Assembly: GCA_016844625.1 (NCBI GenBank)
Contig: JAERMN010000062.1
Coordinates: 1 to 10,627, forward strand
Source: Deltaproteobacteria bacterium
GTDB lineage: Bacteria; Desulfobacterota; Binatia; UBA9968
Direction of reading: 5' to 3'
DNA: 10,627 nt
Shown here: piece after piece, positions 1 to 6,693 of the stretch
How the letters are laid out: every line of letters starts with the position of its first letter
Numbering within the stretch: position 1 is the stretch's first letter
Position numbers and translations under genes: made by a program
Notes under the pieces: generated by a model
What the model was told of the DNA's origin: nothing
The model's database searches: none
The model's input: the letters and a program-made list of their open reading frames with translations, nothing else

Positions 1-33
1 ATTGTGGCTTTGTGCTCAGACATAAGCATCCGT

Positions 34-121
34 GAGATCGGGAGATCGGGAAGTCGGGAGATCGTCAAATCATGAGATGGGGTTTCCCTCTCACGCTCTC
101 ACGTCCTCGTCCCCTCCCGCT
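34..121. repeat. Inverted pair of degenerate octamer arrays
   Basis: Eight-base units related to GAGATCGG repeat from 34 to about 81 (GAGATCGG, GAGATCGG, GAAGTCGG, GAGATCGT, CAAATCAT, GAGATGGG). From 90 to 121 come pyrimidine-rich octamers in the same register (CTCACGCT, CTCACGTC, CTCGTCCC, CTCCCGCT), which are purine-rich on the other strand. The two halves could therefore form an imperfect hairpin. The element sits directly downstream of the transferase stop codon and resembles the arrays at 7870-7897 and 9081-9169. A role in transcription ending is possible but not shown. Confidence 0.6.
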
Positions 122-1711
122 TCAATAGCCAACGGCCTGGCCGTCGGTGCGCCGCTCGGACGCTGCGAAGTAGCCGTCGTCGAGCTTGTAGATGAGTTGC
201 GCGCGGCCGAAGTCGGTGCTCCAGCGGTCCGCCTGCACGACGTTGTGCCCGCGGCGCTTCAGGTCGTCGAGGACCCCGGCGGGTACGCCCTGCTCGATAT
301 TGACGTCCAGACCCTGGTCCACGCGCCAGCGCGGCGCATCGGAAGCCGCCTGCGGATTCTGTTGATAGTCGGCGAGGCGGATCATGATCTGCGCATGCCC
401 CTGGGCCTGCATCGAGCCGCCCATCACGCCGTAGCTCATCACCGGCTGCCCGTTTTGCGTGACAAAAGCCGGGATGATGGTGTGGAACGGACGCTTGCGC
501 GGGGCGACCACGTTGGGATGGTCGGGGCGCAGCACGAAGCCGTAGCCGCGGTTCTGCATGCTGATGCCGTTGACGACGATGCCGGAGCCGAACCCTTGGT
601 AGTTGGACTGTATGTACGACACCATCATGCCGGACTCGTCGGCGGCGGTGAGGTATACCGTGCCGCCGCGGCTGGGAACGCCGTGCCGCGGGGTGTTCGC
701 CTTCTTCAGGTCGATGAGACGCCCGCGGCTTCTCAGGTATTCCTTGTCGAGCAGCTCGGCATTCTTCACGCGCATCGTGTCGGAGTCCGAAACGTACTCG
801 TAGGCGTCGGCAAAGGCGAGCTTCATCGCCTCGATCTGCAGGTGCAGGCTGTCGGCGGAATCCACGGGGATGGCGCTCATATCAAAGCCCTCGAGGATGC
901 CGAGCGCGATCTGGGCGGCGATGCCCTGGCTGTTGGGCGGTATCTCGTGCAGGGTGTAGCCGCGGTAGTCGTGGGCGAGGGGCTCGACCCAGTCCACCGT
1001 GTGCGCGGCGAGGTCCTCGAGCGTCATCGCGCCGCCGTGTTTGCGGGCATGGACCGACATACTCTCCGCCAGGTCACCTTTATAGAACGCCTCGCCTTTG
1101 GTTTCCGCGATGCGCCGCAGCGTTTTCGCGTGCGCGGGTGCAACGAACTTTTCTCCCATCCCGGGCGCGCGGCCATGCGGCATGAAGTGCTCCGCGAAGC
1201 CCGGCATGTCCTTGAGCTCCGGCGCCTGCTTCGCCCACAACCGGGCGATCGTCGGCGACACCATGTAGCCGTCGGCGGCGTAACGTATGGCGGGCTCGAA
1301 CAGGTCGGCAAAAGGCAGCTTGCCAAAGCGCTCGGACAGCGCGACCCACGCCGATACCGCTCCCGGAACGGTGACCGCATCCCAGCCGCGGGTCGGCATC
1401 GCCTTGTGCCCCTTGTAGCGGTCGAGATTCCAAGCCGCCGGCGAGCGGCCGGAGGCGTTCAACCCGTGCAGCTTGCTGCCGTCCCAGAGGATGCAGAAGG
1501 CGTCGCTGCCGATGCCGTTGCTGGTGGGCTCCACCACGGTGAGCGTGATCGCCGTGGCGAGCACCGCATCCACGGCGGTTCCGCCCTTGAGCAGCATGCG
1601 CAATCCCGCTTGCGCCGCGAGCGGCTGCGATGTCGCGACTGCATTGCGCGCCAGTACCGGCATACGCTGGGAGGGGTAGGGAAACTGCCAGTCGAAGGGT
1701 TTCATGGTCAT
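122..1711 (-). CDS. Gamma-glutamyltransferase family protein (Ntn hydrolase)
   Basis: About 529 residues, the usual length for this family. Members self-cleave before a threonine, which becomes the N-terminal nucleophile, and transfer or hydrolyse gamma-glutamyl groups of glutathione or related amides. The nucleophile motif is GGTVYLTAAD, with the catalytic Thr near residue 351. It is followed by the FGSG segment and the small-subunit MGGSMQAQGH loop. NASGRSPAAW near residue 85 carries the arginine expected to contact the substrate carboxylate. The Ser-Ser pair of E. coli GGT is replaced by His-Thr in RPFHTIIP, as in many divergent GGT-like proteins, so the substrate may not be glutathione. 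No signal peptide is visible, which suggests a cytoplasmic enzyme, unlike E. coli GGT. The ATG at 1711 overlaps the stop of the upstream tctC remnant as ATGA; the ATG at 1705 is equally plausible. A longer GTG start at 1750 would read through the remnant and is unlikely. Confidence 0.9.
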   Translation of the reverse strand: MTMKPFDWQFPYPSQRMPVLARNAVATSQPLAAQAGLRMLLKGGTAVDAVLATAITLTVVEPTSNGIGSDAFCILWDGSKLHGLNASGRSPAAWNLDRYKGHKAMPTRGWDAVTVPGAVSAWVALSERFGKLPFADLFEPAIRYAADGYMVSPTIARLWAKQAPELKDMPGFAEHFMPHGRAPGMGEKFVAPAHAKTLRRIAETKGEAFYKGDLAESMSVHARKHGGAMTLEDLAAHTVDWVEPLAHDYRGYTLHEIPPNSQGIAAQIALGILEGFDMSAIPVDSADSLHLQIEAMKLAFADAYEYVSDSDTMRVKNAELLDKEYLRSRGRLIDLKKANTPRHGVPSRGGTVYLTAADESGMMVSYIQSNYQGFGSGIVVNGISMQNRGYGFVLRPDHPNVVAPRKRPFHTIIPAFVTQNGQPVMSYGVMGGSMQAQGHAQIMIRLADYQQNPQAASDAPRWRVDQGLDVNIEQGVPAGVLDDLKRRGHNVVQADRWSTDFGRAQLIYKLDDGYFAASERRTDGQAVGY

Positions 1712-1800
1712 TGCGGCTCGATGCCGGCGTCCTTGATCACCTTGCGTCACTTCTCGATTTCACTCTTGATGATGGTCGCATGCTCCTCGGATGTGGAGTC
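1708..1800 (-). pseudogene. C-terminal remnant of a TctC/Bug tricarboxylate-binding protein
   Basis: On the minus strand about 30 codons read PDSTSEEHATIIK, then SEIEK, a TGA at 1747-1749, then RKVIKDAGIEPQ and a TGA at 1708-1710. The pattern S-x-E-E ... I-x-x-E-I-x-K-W-x-K-V-I-K-D-A-G-I matches the C-terminal helix of periplasmic receptors of tripartite tricarboxylate transporters, from memory of that family. The internal TGA stands where these proteins normally have Trp (TGG), a one-base change. Nothing before about 1800 continues the family in this frame, so only the tail survives. Its stop overlaps the transferase ATG (ATGA), suggesting the two genes were once translationally coupled. It is non-functional as a transporter component. 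Confidence 0.7.
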
Positions 1801-2029
1801 AGGCAAACCTTTTCGATCTTTTCGGCCGCCGCCCTTTCCTCAAGGTGTCGCAGAGCGTTTTCACTAAGCCATACAGTTTCGGATCTTTCACCAACTCCTC
1901 TGCCAATTTCCCTAACCCTCTGCTCAACGCCGCCGGTTCTTGGTGCAACTCCTTGGCCAGCTCTTGATTGGTCAATCCGCCCAACTCTCTGCCCACCAGA
2001 TGAAGATATGAGTGTCGAGCAACAGTCAT
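1799..2029 (-). pseudogene. Short ORF carrying the HTH tail of a REP-associated transposase
   Basis: An intact 76-codon frame whose ATG overlaps the antitoxin stop (ATGA at 2026-2029). From about residue 13 it reads GRELGGLTNQELAKEL, then EPAALSRGLGKLAEELVKD, ending in a basic tail (RKGRRPKRSKR). This helix-turn-helix pattern resembles the DnaA-like C-terminal domain of Y1 (REP-associated tyrosine) transposases. The HUH/Tyr catalytic domain is absent, so this is a fragment of about one quarter of such a protein. The first ~12 residues are probably a frame-shifted reading of the toxin start (see 1984-2025). The position after the antitoxin means the ORF could still be translated as a small basic DNA-binding protein, which is an inference. 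Family assignment is by pattern only. Confidence 0.5.
1984..2025 (-). pseudogene. N-terminal remnant of a VapC-type PIN toxin
   Basis: Immediately after the antitoxin stop, one frame reads LLLDTHIFIWWAES, the classic opening of a VapC PIN-domain ribonuclease. Its Asp in LLDTH is the first metal-binding acid of the active site. The frame is out of step with the ATG at 2029 by one base and reaches a TGA at 1972-1974. The remaining ~110 residues of a normal toxin, with the later acidic residues, are missing, and the sequence passes into the transposase-tail frame instead. The toxin was therefore inactivated by a frameshift at its start and loss of its body. Confidence 0.75.
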
Positions 2030-2259
2030 TCTTGACCCAGCCAGAACCCATCCGGTAAAGGTTCATCAATATCTTCGCTCGTCCAGATTGTGCCTCGATT
2101 GAGACCCGCAACACGCTTCTTTTTAAACGGAGCAACCGGAACTAGATGCGCTACTGGTTTGCCGCGATCTGTGATTATCACTTCGTTACCAGCCAAAGCC
2201 TGTGCCAGCAAATCCTGCAAATTAATTTGGGGTTCATCTACACTCACGGTTTGAGTCAT
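2026..2259 (-). CDS. Phd/YefM-family antitoxin, orphan
   Basis: A 77-residue protein in the usual size range for this family. The N-terminal DNA-binding half reads VSVDEPQINLQDLLAQALAG, then NEVIITDRGKPVAHLVPV, the standard Phd/YefM/VapB fold signature. The C-terminal toxin-binding half contains GTIWTSEDIDEPLPDGFW, matching the typical G-x-I-W-x-x-x-D-F-D-x-P-L-P motif. The ATG at 2259 is preceded by GAGAGGAAG at good spacing, and the longer upstream frame has no family similarity. Such antitoxins repress their own promoter and neutralise a partner PIN toxin. Here the cognate toxin directly downstream is reduced to about 14 codons, so this is a solitary antitoxin. An attC-like palindrome lies 50 bases upstream. 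Confidence 0.88.
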   Translation of the reverse strand: MTQTVSVDEPQINLQDLLAQALAGNEVIITDRGKPVAHLVPVAPFKKKRVAGLNRGTIWTSEDIDEPLPDGFWLGQE

Positions 2260-2309
2260 AAATAGCTTCCTCTCAACGTCCTGAAGCATAGCATTGATAA
2301 AGGCAGCAC

Positions 2310-2410
2310 GCCGAACGGTTAGACGATCAGCCGCAATCGGCGCGGGCTCCATCTTCCATGAAACGAAACCGATGCTCGCCGATTGGCGGCTGCATCGTCG
2401 TTGGTTAGAC
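2310..2410. repeat. 101-bp imperfect palindrome with attC-like architecture
   Basis: The inner arms CAGCCGCAATCGGCG (2328-2342) and CGCCGATTGGCGGCTG (2377-2392) pair with one bulged base. Pairing continues between GACGAT (2322-2327) and ATCGTC (2394-2399), with a second unpaired base at 2393. Unpaired spacers of 5 and 4 bases follow. The outer boxes are GCCGAAC (2310-2316) and GTTAGAC (2404-2410). GTTAGAC fits the integron core GTTRRRY exactly, while GCCGAAC fits RYYYAAC with one mismatch. Box, spacer, arm with extra-helical bases, and variable loop is the layout of an integron attC recombination site. No integrase or second attC is visible, so this could also be another mobile palindrome or a plain hairpin. 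Confidence 0.4.
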
Positions 2411-2458
2411 CGCGTTGCGGACGTGCGTTCAGCAGTTCGCGTCAGCCAAAATGCTGCA

Positions 2459-3727
2459 TCAGGGAAGCGAAACAAGTCCCATCCAGAAGAGGCTTCTGCC
2501 AGACCCCAATTCGACGTCGTACTTGCGCACGAAGTTAAGCCTGCCGTCAGCGCGGATCAAAAATACGGCCAAGCCAGCGGGCACAATGCGCACGTTGTTT
2601 CCGTCACGTACGGAAAACGACACCTGATTGGCCGCAACTAGGATGTGGCCGCTTGAGTCGACGGCGAAGGTGCGCGCGTGCATTCCTCGAGTATCGATGT
2701 TTTGAATCAGCGTCGGCTCCCCCGTGTCCTGATTGATCTGGTACACGGCAATGGAGTTTTCTCCTCCTGCGAAAACGGACGTGCCTTCGAAGTCCGTTGT
2801 TCCGCTGTTGCGATTGGCCACGTAGACGAACCTGCCACTAGGGTGCATGTGAATGGTCCCCCCAGCCTGTCCGGGTCGGACTCTGTTTGGAGCAGTCAAC
2901 GTGTCTTTTGTAAACAACGGCTCGCTGGTCAGTGTTTTATCGGTCAGTTTCTTGTAGACTTGGAGCTTGTTTTGCCGCTCCAGTGACACGAAGACCCAAG
3001 GCCCGAATGTGTGAAAATCAAGGTGCCGCGGTTGGAAACCAAAACCTCCACCCGGAGCAATGGAGGCTCGGTTCGCCAGCAATCCGTCTTCGTAGCTGAA
3101 TATCTTCAGGGCACCCGGGTCTTCCGGTCTGGCGCCAGCGGGGCCATTTCCCCGTGTCACGAGAATCACGCTCTTATTCGACGGATCCACCCGTACCTGA
3201 TGCGCGTAGATGCCGGCATCTAGCATTGCCGGCGGCTTGACCTCCGAACCGACGGTTCCGTCTGGCTGGATCCGATGCACGGTCACCCCGCTCGGATTGT
3301 TGTAGGCGACGAGCACATGCGCGCCCGGGATGTCGGTAGTCACGTGAATCGGACGGGATCGCAGCGATACCCACTGGCCGTGAGCCTGCAGCGCGCCTGA
3401 TGCCGGATTGATGCGGAATGTGCTCACACCATGTTGACTGCCGATCAATCCAGGACCAGTGCCAGAAGCCGTGTTAAAACTAGGACCACCGTTGCTCCAT
3501 GCCACATAAAGATATTGTCCCAAAGGATGAGGCCACGCCTCCTGCACATTCGCCGGAAGCGTTACCGAACCTTGTCTGACCAGCGTTGTATGCTCCTCGT
3601 CCACGTCGTACCAGACCATGTCGGGCCCCACGCTGGCATAGAGCATGACTCTAGGTGAACTCGACGGCTGCACAGATGTTTGGGCCTCGATGGTCGCCAC
3701 GAGGATGCTCAAGGCTGTAAATGCCAC
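2459..3727 (-). CDS. Secreted beta-propeller lactonase family protein (YbhE/Pgl-like)
   Basis: About 422 residues with repeated beta-propeller blade motifs typical of the lactonase family (6-phosphogluconolactonase Pgl / carboxymuconate cyclase-like). Examples are HPLGQYLYVA near 67-76, HPSGRFVYVANR near 295-306, and RTFAVDSSGHILVAANQ near 352-368 followed by the blade strand AVFLIRADGRL. A hydrophobic start (AFTALSILVATIEAQ) suggests a signal peptide, so it probably acts outside the cytoplasm, which argues against a role in central pentose metabolism. The start shown is GTG (3725-3727). An in-frame stop lies 12 codons upstream, and no ATG is available in between. The signal would gain a positive n-region if an upstream non-standard codon were used. 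The substrate is not predictable. The gene lies 203 bases downstream of the serine hydrolase on the same strand, and that gap shows no clear gene or site. Confidence 0.8.
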   Translation of the reverse strand: MAFTALSILVATIEAQTSVQPSSSPRVMLYASVGPDMVWYDVDEEHTTLVRQGSVTLPANVQEAWPHPLGQYLYVAWSNGGPSFNTASGTGPGLIGSQHGVSTFRINPASGALQAHGQWVSLRSRPIHVTTDIPGAHVLVAYNNPSGVTVHRIQPDGTVGSEVKPPAMLDAGIYAHQVRVDPSNKSVILVTRGNGPAGARPEDPGALKIFSYEDGLLANRASIAPGGGFGFQPRHLDFHTFGPWVFVSLERQNKLQVYKKLTDKTLTSEPLFTKDTLTAPNRVRPGQAGGTIHMHPSGRFVYVANRNSGTTDFEGTSVFAGGENSIAVYQINQDTGEPTLIQNIDTRGMHARTFAVDSSGHILVAANQVSFSVRDGNNVRIVPAGLAVFLIRADGRLNFVRKYDVELGSGRSLFWMGLVSLP

Positions 3728-3930
3728 TCGTTGAAATCGAATCCAATGTTGAGAGATCCATTAGCGCTCAATGTCCCTCGAGGTTCCAAATTGCCGCTGC
3801 CGGTACGATTGGACCGAGACCAACATCGTGGCGAATGTTCAACGTTTCGCGCTGTGCCGCGGCGCTCACGATTGCGCCGCGCCGACGGCACCAGCGCGAG
3901 GTTAGCCGGCCTTTCTTGACGAGTACCCGA

Positions 3931-5196
3931 TCAATCGGCGATGGCCTGCAACACCAGTGAGGTGATCACCTGACGATAGTGAAGGCGCGTCGCGCCTGGC
4001 GTGGCGGCCATGAACACAACGGCTAGTTCCTCTTTCGGATCCACCCAGAAGAACGTACCCATCGCGCCGCCCCAGTGATAATCACCTGGTGATCCCATCA
4101 CACCTGCGACGCCGGAACCGCGTCGCACAGCGACGCTGAGGCCGAATCCGTAGCCGTTGATGTTCGGCGAGTCGCGCAAGCGATCCGTATTCACCTCCGG
4201 ACCAAGCTGGTCCGCGGTCATAAATTCGACGGTCTTGCGCCCCAAGATGCGCGTGTCCTCCAGCGCGCCGCGATTGAGCAACATCTGAGCAAATCGCAGA
4301 TAGTCGGTGGCCGTCGAAAAGGCGCATGCGCCGCCACAATCGAACATTCGCCGCTGCCTGCGATCACTTATGAAAGGATATTTCAGTTGATTGCCAGTTT
4401 CGGGGTCAACGGGTAGAGCCCTGGCAAGTCGTCTCGCCTTCTCAGCAGTCAGGACAAACCCCGTATCGACCATTCCCAGAGGCGCGAAGAGTCGCTCATT
4501 CAGGAAGCGAGAGAGCGGCTGCTTGGTGACGGCCTCGATGGCTAGACCCAAGACATCAAGACCCAGGCTGTAGTCCCACACCGTACCTGGCTGATAGTGC
4601 AACGGCAGCGTAGCGAGCTTTTCGATGAACTGCGGTCCGGTCAGACTAGCCGACTCGATGGACCCTTGGGGATACATTTTGTAGAGCTCACTTGTGCCTC
4701 GATTGCCGTACGTGAAGCCGGCCGTGTGTCGCATGAGATCCTGAATCGTCGGCTGTCGCCTGGCAGCCTCGCTGCCCATCGCGGTTCCGGGACGCATCAC
4801 AGCCACTGACATTTTGCCCAGTTGTGGCAGGTACTCGCCGACCGGGTCATTCAGGAGAAGACGACCTTCTTCGACGAGCATCAGCGCACCCACGGTCGCC
4901 ATCGGCTTGGTCATCGAGGCGATGCTGAAGATGGCGTCCTTGAGCATTGGCGTGCGGGCCGTCTTGTCTAGGAAGCCGAACGCTTCGTAGTACACCTGCT
5001 TTCCCTTGCGAGCGATGGCGACGACGGCTCCGGGCATACGACCGCTCTCGACATCAGCGCGCAGGACTTGCCCAATTCGCTCGAGGCGGGGACTCGACAT
5101 GCCCACCGCCTCGGGCTTTGCGACCGGGATTTGCTCCGCCTGCAACGATGTGCTCACGGCGAGGACCGCGAGGACCATGGCTGAACAGATTCTCAT
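3931..5196 (-). CDS. Secreted class C beta-lactamase-family serine hydrolase
   Basis: A 421-residue protein of the beta-lactamase/transpeptidase-like fold (PF00144 type), which includes AmpC, DD-peptidases and family VIII esterases. The nucleophile motif S-x-x-K is S94-M-T-K97, the second motif is Y209-S-L, and the third (KTG equivalent) is H374-W-G-G. The HxG third motif and RHTAGFTYG near 156-164 are common in esterase-type members, so esterase or peptidase activity is as likely as beta-lactam hydrolysis. Residues 1-20 (RICSAMVLAVLAVSTSLQA) form a clear signal peptide, placing the enzyme in the periplasm or outside the cell. The ATG at 5196 has a strong GGAGGG ribosome site (5203-5208). Its own promoter and hairpin are proposed upstream. 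Confidence 0.9.
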   Translation of the reverse strand: MRICSAMVLAVLAVSTSLQAEQIPVAKPEAVGMSSPRLERIGQVLRADVESGRMPGAVVAIARKGKQVYYEAFGFLDKTARTPMLKDAIFSIASMTKPMATVGALMLVEEGRLLLNDPVGEYLPQLGKMSVAVMRPGTAMGSEAARRQPTIQDLMRHTAGFTYGNRGTSELYKMYPQGSIESASLTGPQFIEKLATLPLHYQPGTVWDYSLGLDVLGLAIEAVTKQPLSRFLNERLFAPLGMVDTGFVLTAEKARRLARALPVDPETGNQLKYPFISDRRQRRMFDCGGACAFSTATDYLRFAQMLLNRGALEDTRILGRKTVEFMTADQLGPEVNTDRLRDSPNINGYGFGLSVAVRRGSGVAGVMGSPGDYHWGGAMGTFFWVDPKEELAVVFMAATPGATRLHYRQVITSLVLQAIAD

Positions 5197-5272
5197 GTCG
5201 TTCCCTCCACTTCCTCGTTGCGGGTGTGGGACTTGTACTCCATCGCAGGTTGACCGGCTAACTATTGAGTCT

Positions 5273-5293
5273 ACTGCCGGCCCTTCCGGCAGT
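5273..5293. promoter_or_regulatory. Perfect 8-bp hairpin in the hydrolase leader
   Basis: ACTGCCGG (5273-5280) and CCGGCAGT (5286-5293) are exact inverted copies around a 5-base loop. It lies between the proposed minus-strand promoter (5336-5365) and the hydrolase start, so it would be in the transcript leader. No T-run follows in either direction, so a simple intrinsic terminator is unlikely. A leader structure or operator is possible. Confidence 0.4.
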
Positions 5294-5335
5294 GTATTTG
5301 GCCACTGTCCATTTTGAGAAAATCAAATCGGCTGC

Positions 5336-5365
5336 AATATCCGTCATTAGGTTACGTCTTGTCAA
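5336..5365 (-). promoter_or_regulatory. Sigma70-like promoter for the serine hydrolase
   Basis: On the minus strand TTGACA (5365-5360) is followed after 18 bases by GATATT (5341-5336). The -35 box is a perfect consensus match and the -10 box matches four of six. It would drive the hydrolase at 5196 with a leader of about 130 bases. Its -35 overlaps the inverted repeat at 5359-5381. Confidence 0.45.
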
Positions 5366-5381
5366 TCTCGTTCTTTGACAA
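5359..5381. promoter_or_regulatory. Inverted repeat TTGTCAA-N9-TTGACAA, possible operator
   Basis: TTGTCAA (5359-5365) and TTGACAA (5375-5381) are exact inverted copies separated by 9 bases, a centre-to-centre spacing of about 16. The left arm overlaps the -35 of the proposed hydrolase promoter, so a dimeric regulator bound here could block it. No regulator gene is present in the window. Confidence 0.4.
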
Positions 5382-5420
5382 ACGCCGACGAGAAAAAAGG
5401 GGATAAGTCCAATTGTCATT

Positions 5421-5449
5421 CCGATCCGCTCTTACGTGAAGCGGATCGG
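5421..5449. promoter_or_regulatory. Perfect 10-bp inverted repeat upstream of the Rieske promoter
   Basis: CCGATCCGCT (5421-5430) and AGCGGATCGG (5440-5449) are exact inverted copies around a 9-base loop. It ends 14 bases before the -35 box of the oxygenase promoter. The position suits an operator for an activator or repressor. It could also be a terminator hairpin, but no T-tract follows. Confidence 0.5.
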
Positions 5450-5463
5450 CGGCGCCGCTTTGC

Positions 5464-5491
5464 TTGACACCCTCGGCGCGACTCGGATATT
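5464..5491 (+). promoter_or_regulatory. Sigma70-like promoter for the oxygenase cluster
   Basis: TTGACA (5464-5469) is followed after 16 bases by GATATT (5486-5491). The -35 box is a perfect consensus match. It lies about 45 bases before the ATG of the first Rieske oxygenase and just after the inverted repeat at 5421-5449. It is the best candidate for transcribing the whole plus-strand cluster. Confidence 0.55.
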
Positions 5492-5538
5492 CGTGATTAA
5501 ACTAACGCGAATAATTCCATCAGCAAAAGGAAGCGGTT

Positions 5539-6687
5539 ATGGCACTGAGCAAAGAAGAAAATGACATGTTGACGCAGGTGGGGCCGGGGAAGCCGGCCGG
5601 CGAATTACTGCGGCGGTATTGGCAGCCGATTGGGTTTGCCAACGAATTGCAGGGGAAGCCGAAGAAGAAGCGGATTCTTGGCGAAGATGTCGTGTTGTTC
5701 AAAGACGAATTTGGCAAGTTCGGCGTGCTGGCGCTGCGCTGCATGCACCGGGGCACGTCGCTTGAGTTTGGTCATATCGAGAGCGGCGGGCTGCGTTGTT
5801 GCTATCACGGCTGGCTGTTTAACGTCGACGGCAAAGTATTGGAAACGCCGGGCGAGGGAGCGGAGAGCACGTTTAAGGATCGCGTGCGCCAGCCCTCGTA
5901 TAAGGTTCAAGAGCTTGGCGGCGTGCTGTTTGTGTACTTGGGACCGGAGCCGGCGCCGTTGTTGCCGCGCTATGATGTGCTCGCGCGCCAGGACGGCCAG
6001 CGCGCGATGCGCGCGCGCATCGTCAACTGCAACTATTTCCAAATGATCGAAAACTCGGTGGATCAAAACCATTTGAAATGGCTGCACCGAGGCATCACAA
6101 CGCCGACCTGGGAAGACGGCGAGATCAACCCGCAAATCTTCGAGCACGGCGTTCTCAATACCTACACGCGGCGGGTCGCCGGCAAGAACTGGGCGCATGT
6201 GAATTTTTTCGTCATGCCGACGATTAACAAAACCGGCAACGTCGAAGAGGGCCATCCGACCGAGCACCGAGCGAGCAGTTCCTGCGAAGTCATGCGCTGG
6301 CGCGTGCCGATCGACGACACCAGCACGATCCATTACACCGTCGAGTTTGCCAATGTGGTGGAAGGCAAACCTACCGCCAAGTTGATGAAAGACCGCGCGG
6401 CGGAGGGCGTGCAAGACACGGTTTTCGGAAAGTATCGCTGGGATGACGAGACCGGCTGGCTCGCCCGCGAAGACCAGGACCGCGCGGCGCAGGAAAGCCA
6501 GGGCGTGATCTTCGACCGCACGGCCGAACATCTGGTGACCACCGACAAGGGCGTCATCCTATTACGAAAAATTTATAAGGACGGCATCGAAGCGATCAAG
6601 CAGGGGCGCGATCCGTTGGGGGTCGTGCGCGATCCGGCGAAGAATGAATTGATTAGGCTGGAGCCGCGGGAAGAAATGCTTGATTAA
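5539..6687 (+). CDS. Rieske aromatic ring-hydroxylating oxygenase alpha subunit (copy 1)
   Basis: A 382-residue protein resembling the phthalate 4,5-dioxygenase oxygenase subunit group, which inserts oxygen into aromatic or other organic substrates using electrons from a reductase. The N-terminal Rieske domain holds the 2Fe-2S ligands C68-x-H70 and C87-x-x-H90, in CMHRGTS and RCCYHGW. The catalytic domain holds the mononuclear iron motif D175-x2-H178-x4-H183 (in SVDQNHLKWLH). D175 is the usual electron-bridge acid. The family hallmark QESQGVIFDRTAEHL sits near the C-terminus. The start is supported by AAGGAAG at 5527-5533, five bases before the ATG, and by the family opening (L-x-x-E-E-N-x-x-x-T-x-V-G-x-G). 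It leads a same-strand cluster with a solute-binding protein next. No reductase partner is in the window. The substrate cannot be read from sequence. Confidence 0.9.
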   Translation: MALSKEENDMLTQVGPGKPAGELLRRYWQPIGFANELQGKPKKKRILGEDVVLFKDEFGKFGVLALRCMHRGTSLEFGHIESGGLRCCYHGWLFNVDGKVLETPGEGAESTFKDRVRQPSYKVQELGGVLFVYLGPEPAPLLPRYDVLARQDGQRAMRARIVNCNYFQMIENSVDQNHLKWLHRGITTPTWEDGEINPQIFEHGVLNTYTRRVAGKNWAHVNFFVMPTINKTGNVEEGHPTEHRASSSCEVMRWRVPIDDTSTIHYTVEFANVVEGKPTAKLMKDRAAEGVQDTVFGKYRWDDETGWLAREDQDRAAQESQGVIFDRTAEHLVTTDKGVILLRKIYKDGIEAIKQGRDPLGVVRDPAKNELIRLEPREEMLD

Positions 6688-6693
6688 ACTAAT

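Noticed and set aside
1..23. A possible minus-strand gene start (ATG at 21-23, reading MSEHKAT) running off the left edge
   Set aside because: Only seven full codons are visible and no ribosome site precedes it, so it cannot be supported.
32..1867. A 611-codon open frame on the plus strand
   Set aside because: It is antisense to the well supported gamma-glutamyltransferase gene; its translation is low-complexity (His, Arg, Val, Ala rich) with no family motif, as expected for a shadow frame in GC-rich DNA.
3728..3930. Gap between the lactonase-family gene and the serine hydrolase, checked for a small gene or RNA
   Set aside because: Short frames on both strands lack ribosome sites and motifs; no strong hairpin or promoter pair was recognised.
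5605..6531. A 308-codon open frame on the minus strand
   Set aside because: Antisense to the first Rieske oxygenase, which has all ligand motifs; composition is typical of a shadow.
5494..6692. The 12-mer TGATTAAACTAA occurs at 5494-5505 and 6681-6692, flanking the first oxygenase like a target duplication
   Set aside because: In a window this size a few 12-base repeats are expected by chance, and the second copy overlaps the stop codon of the gene.
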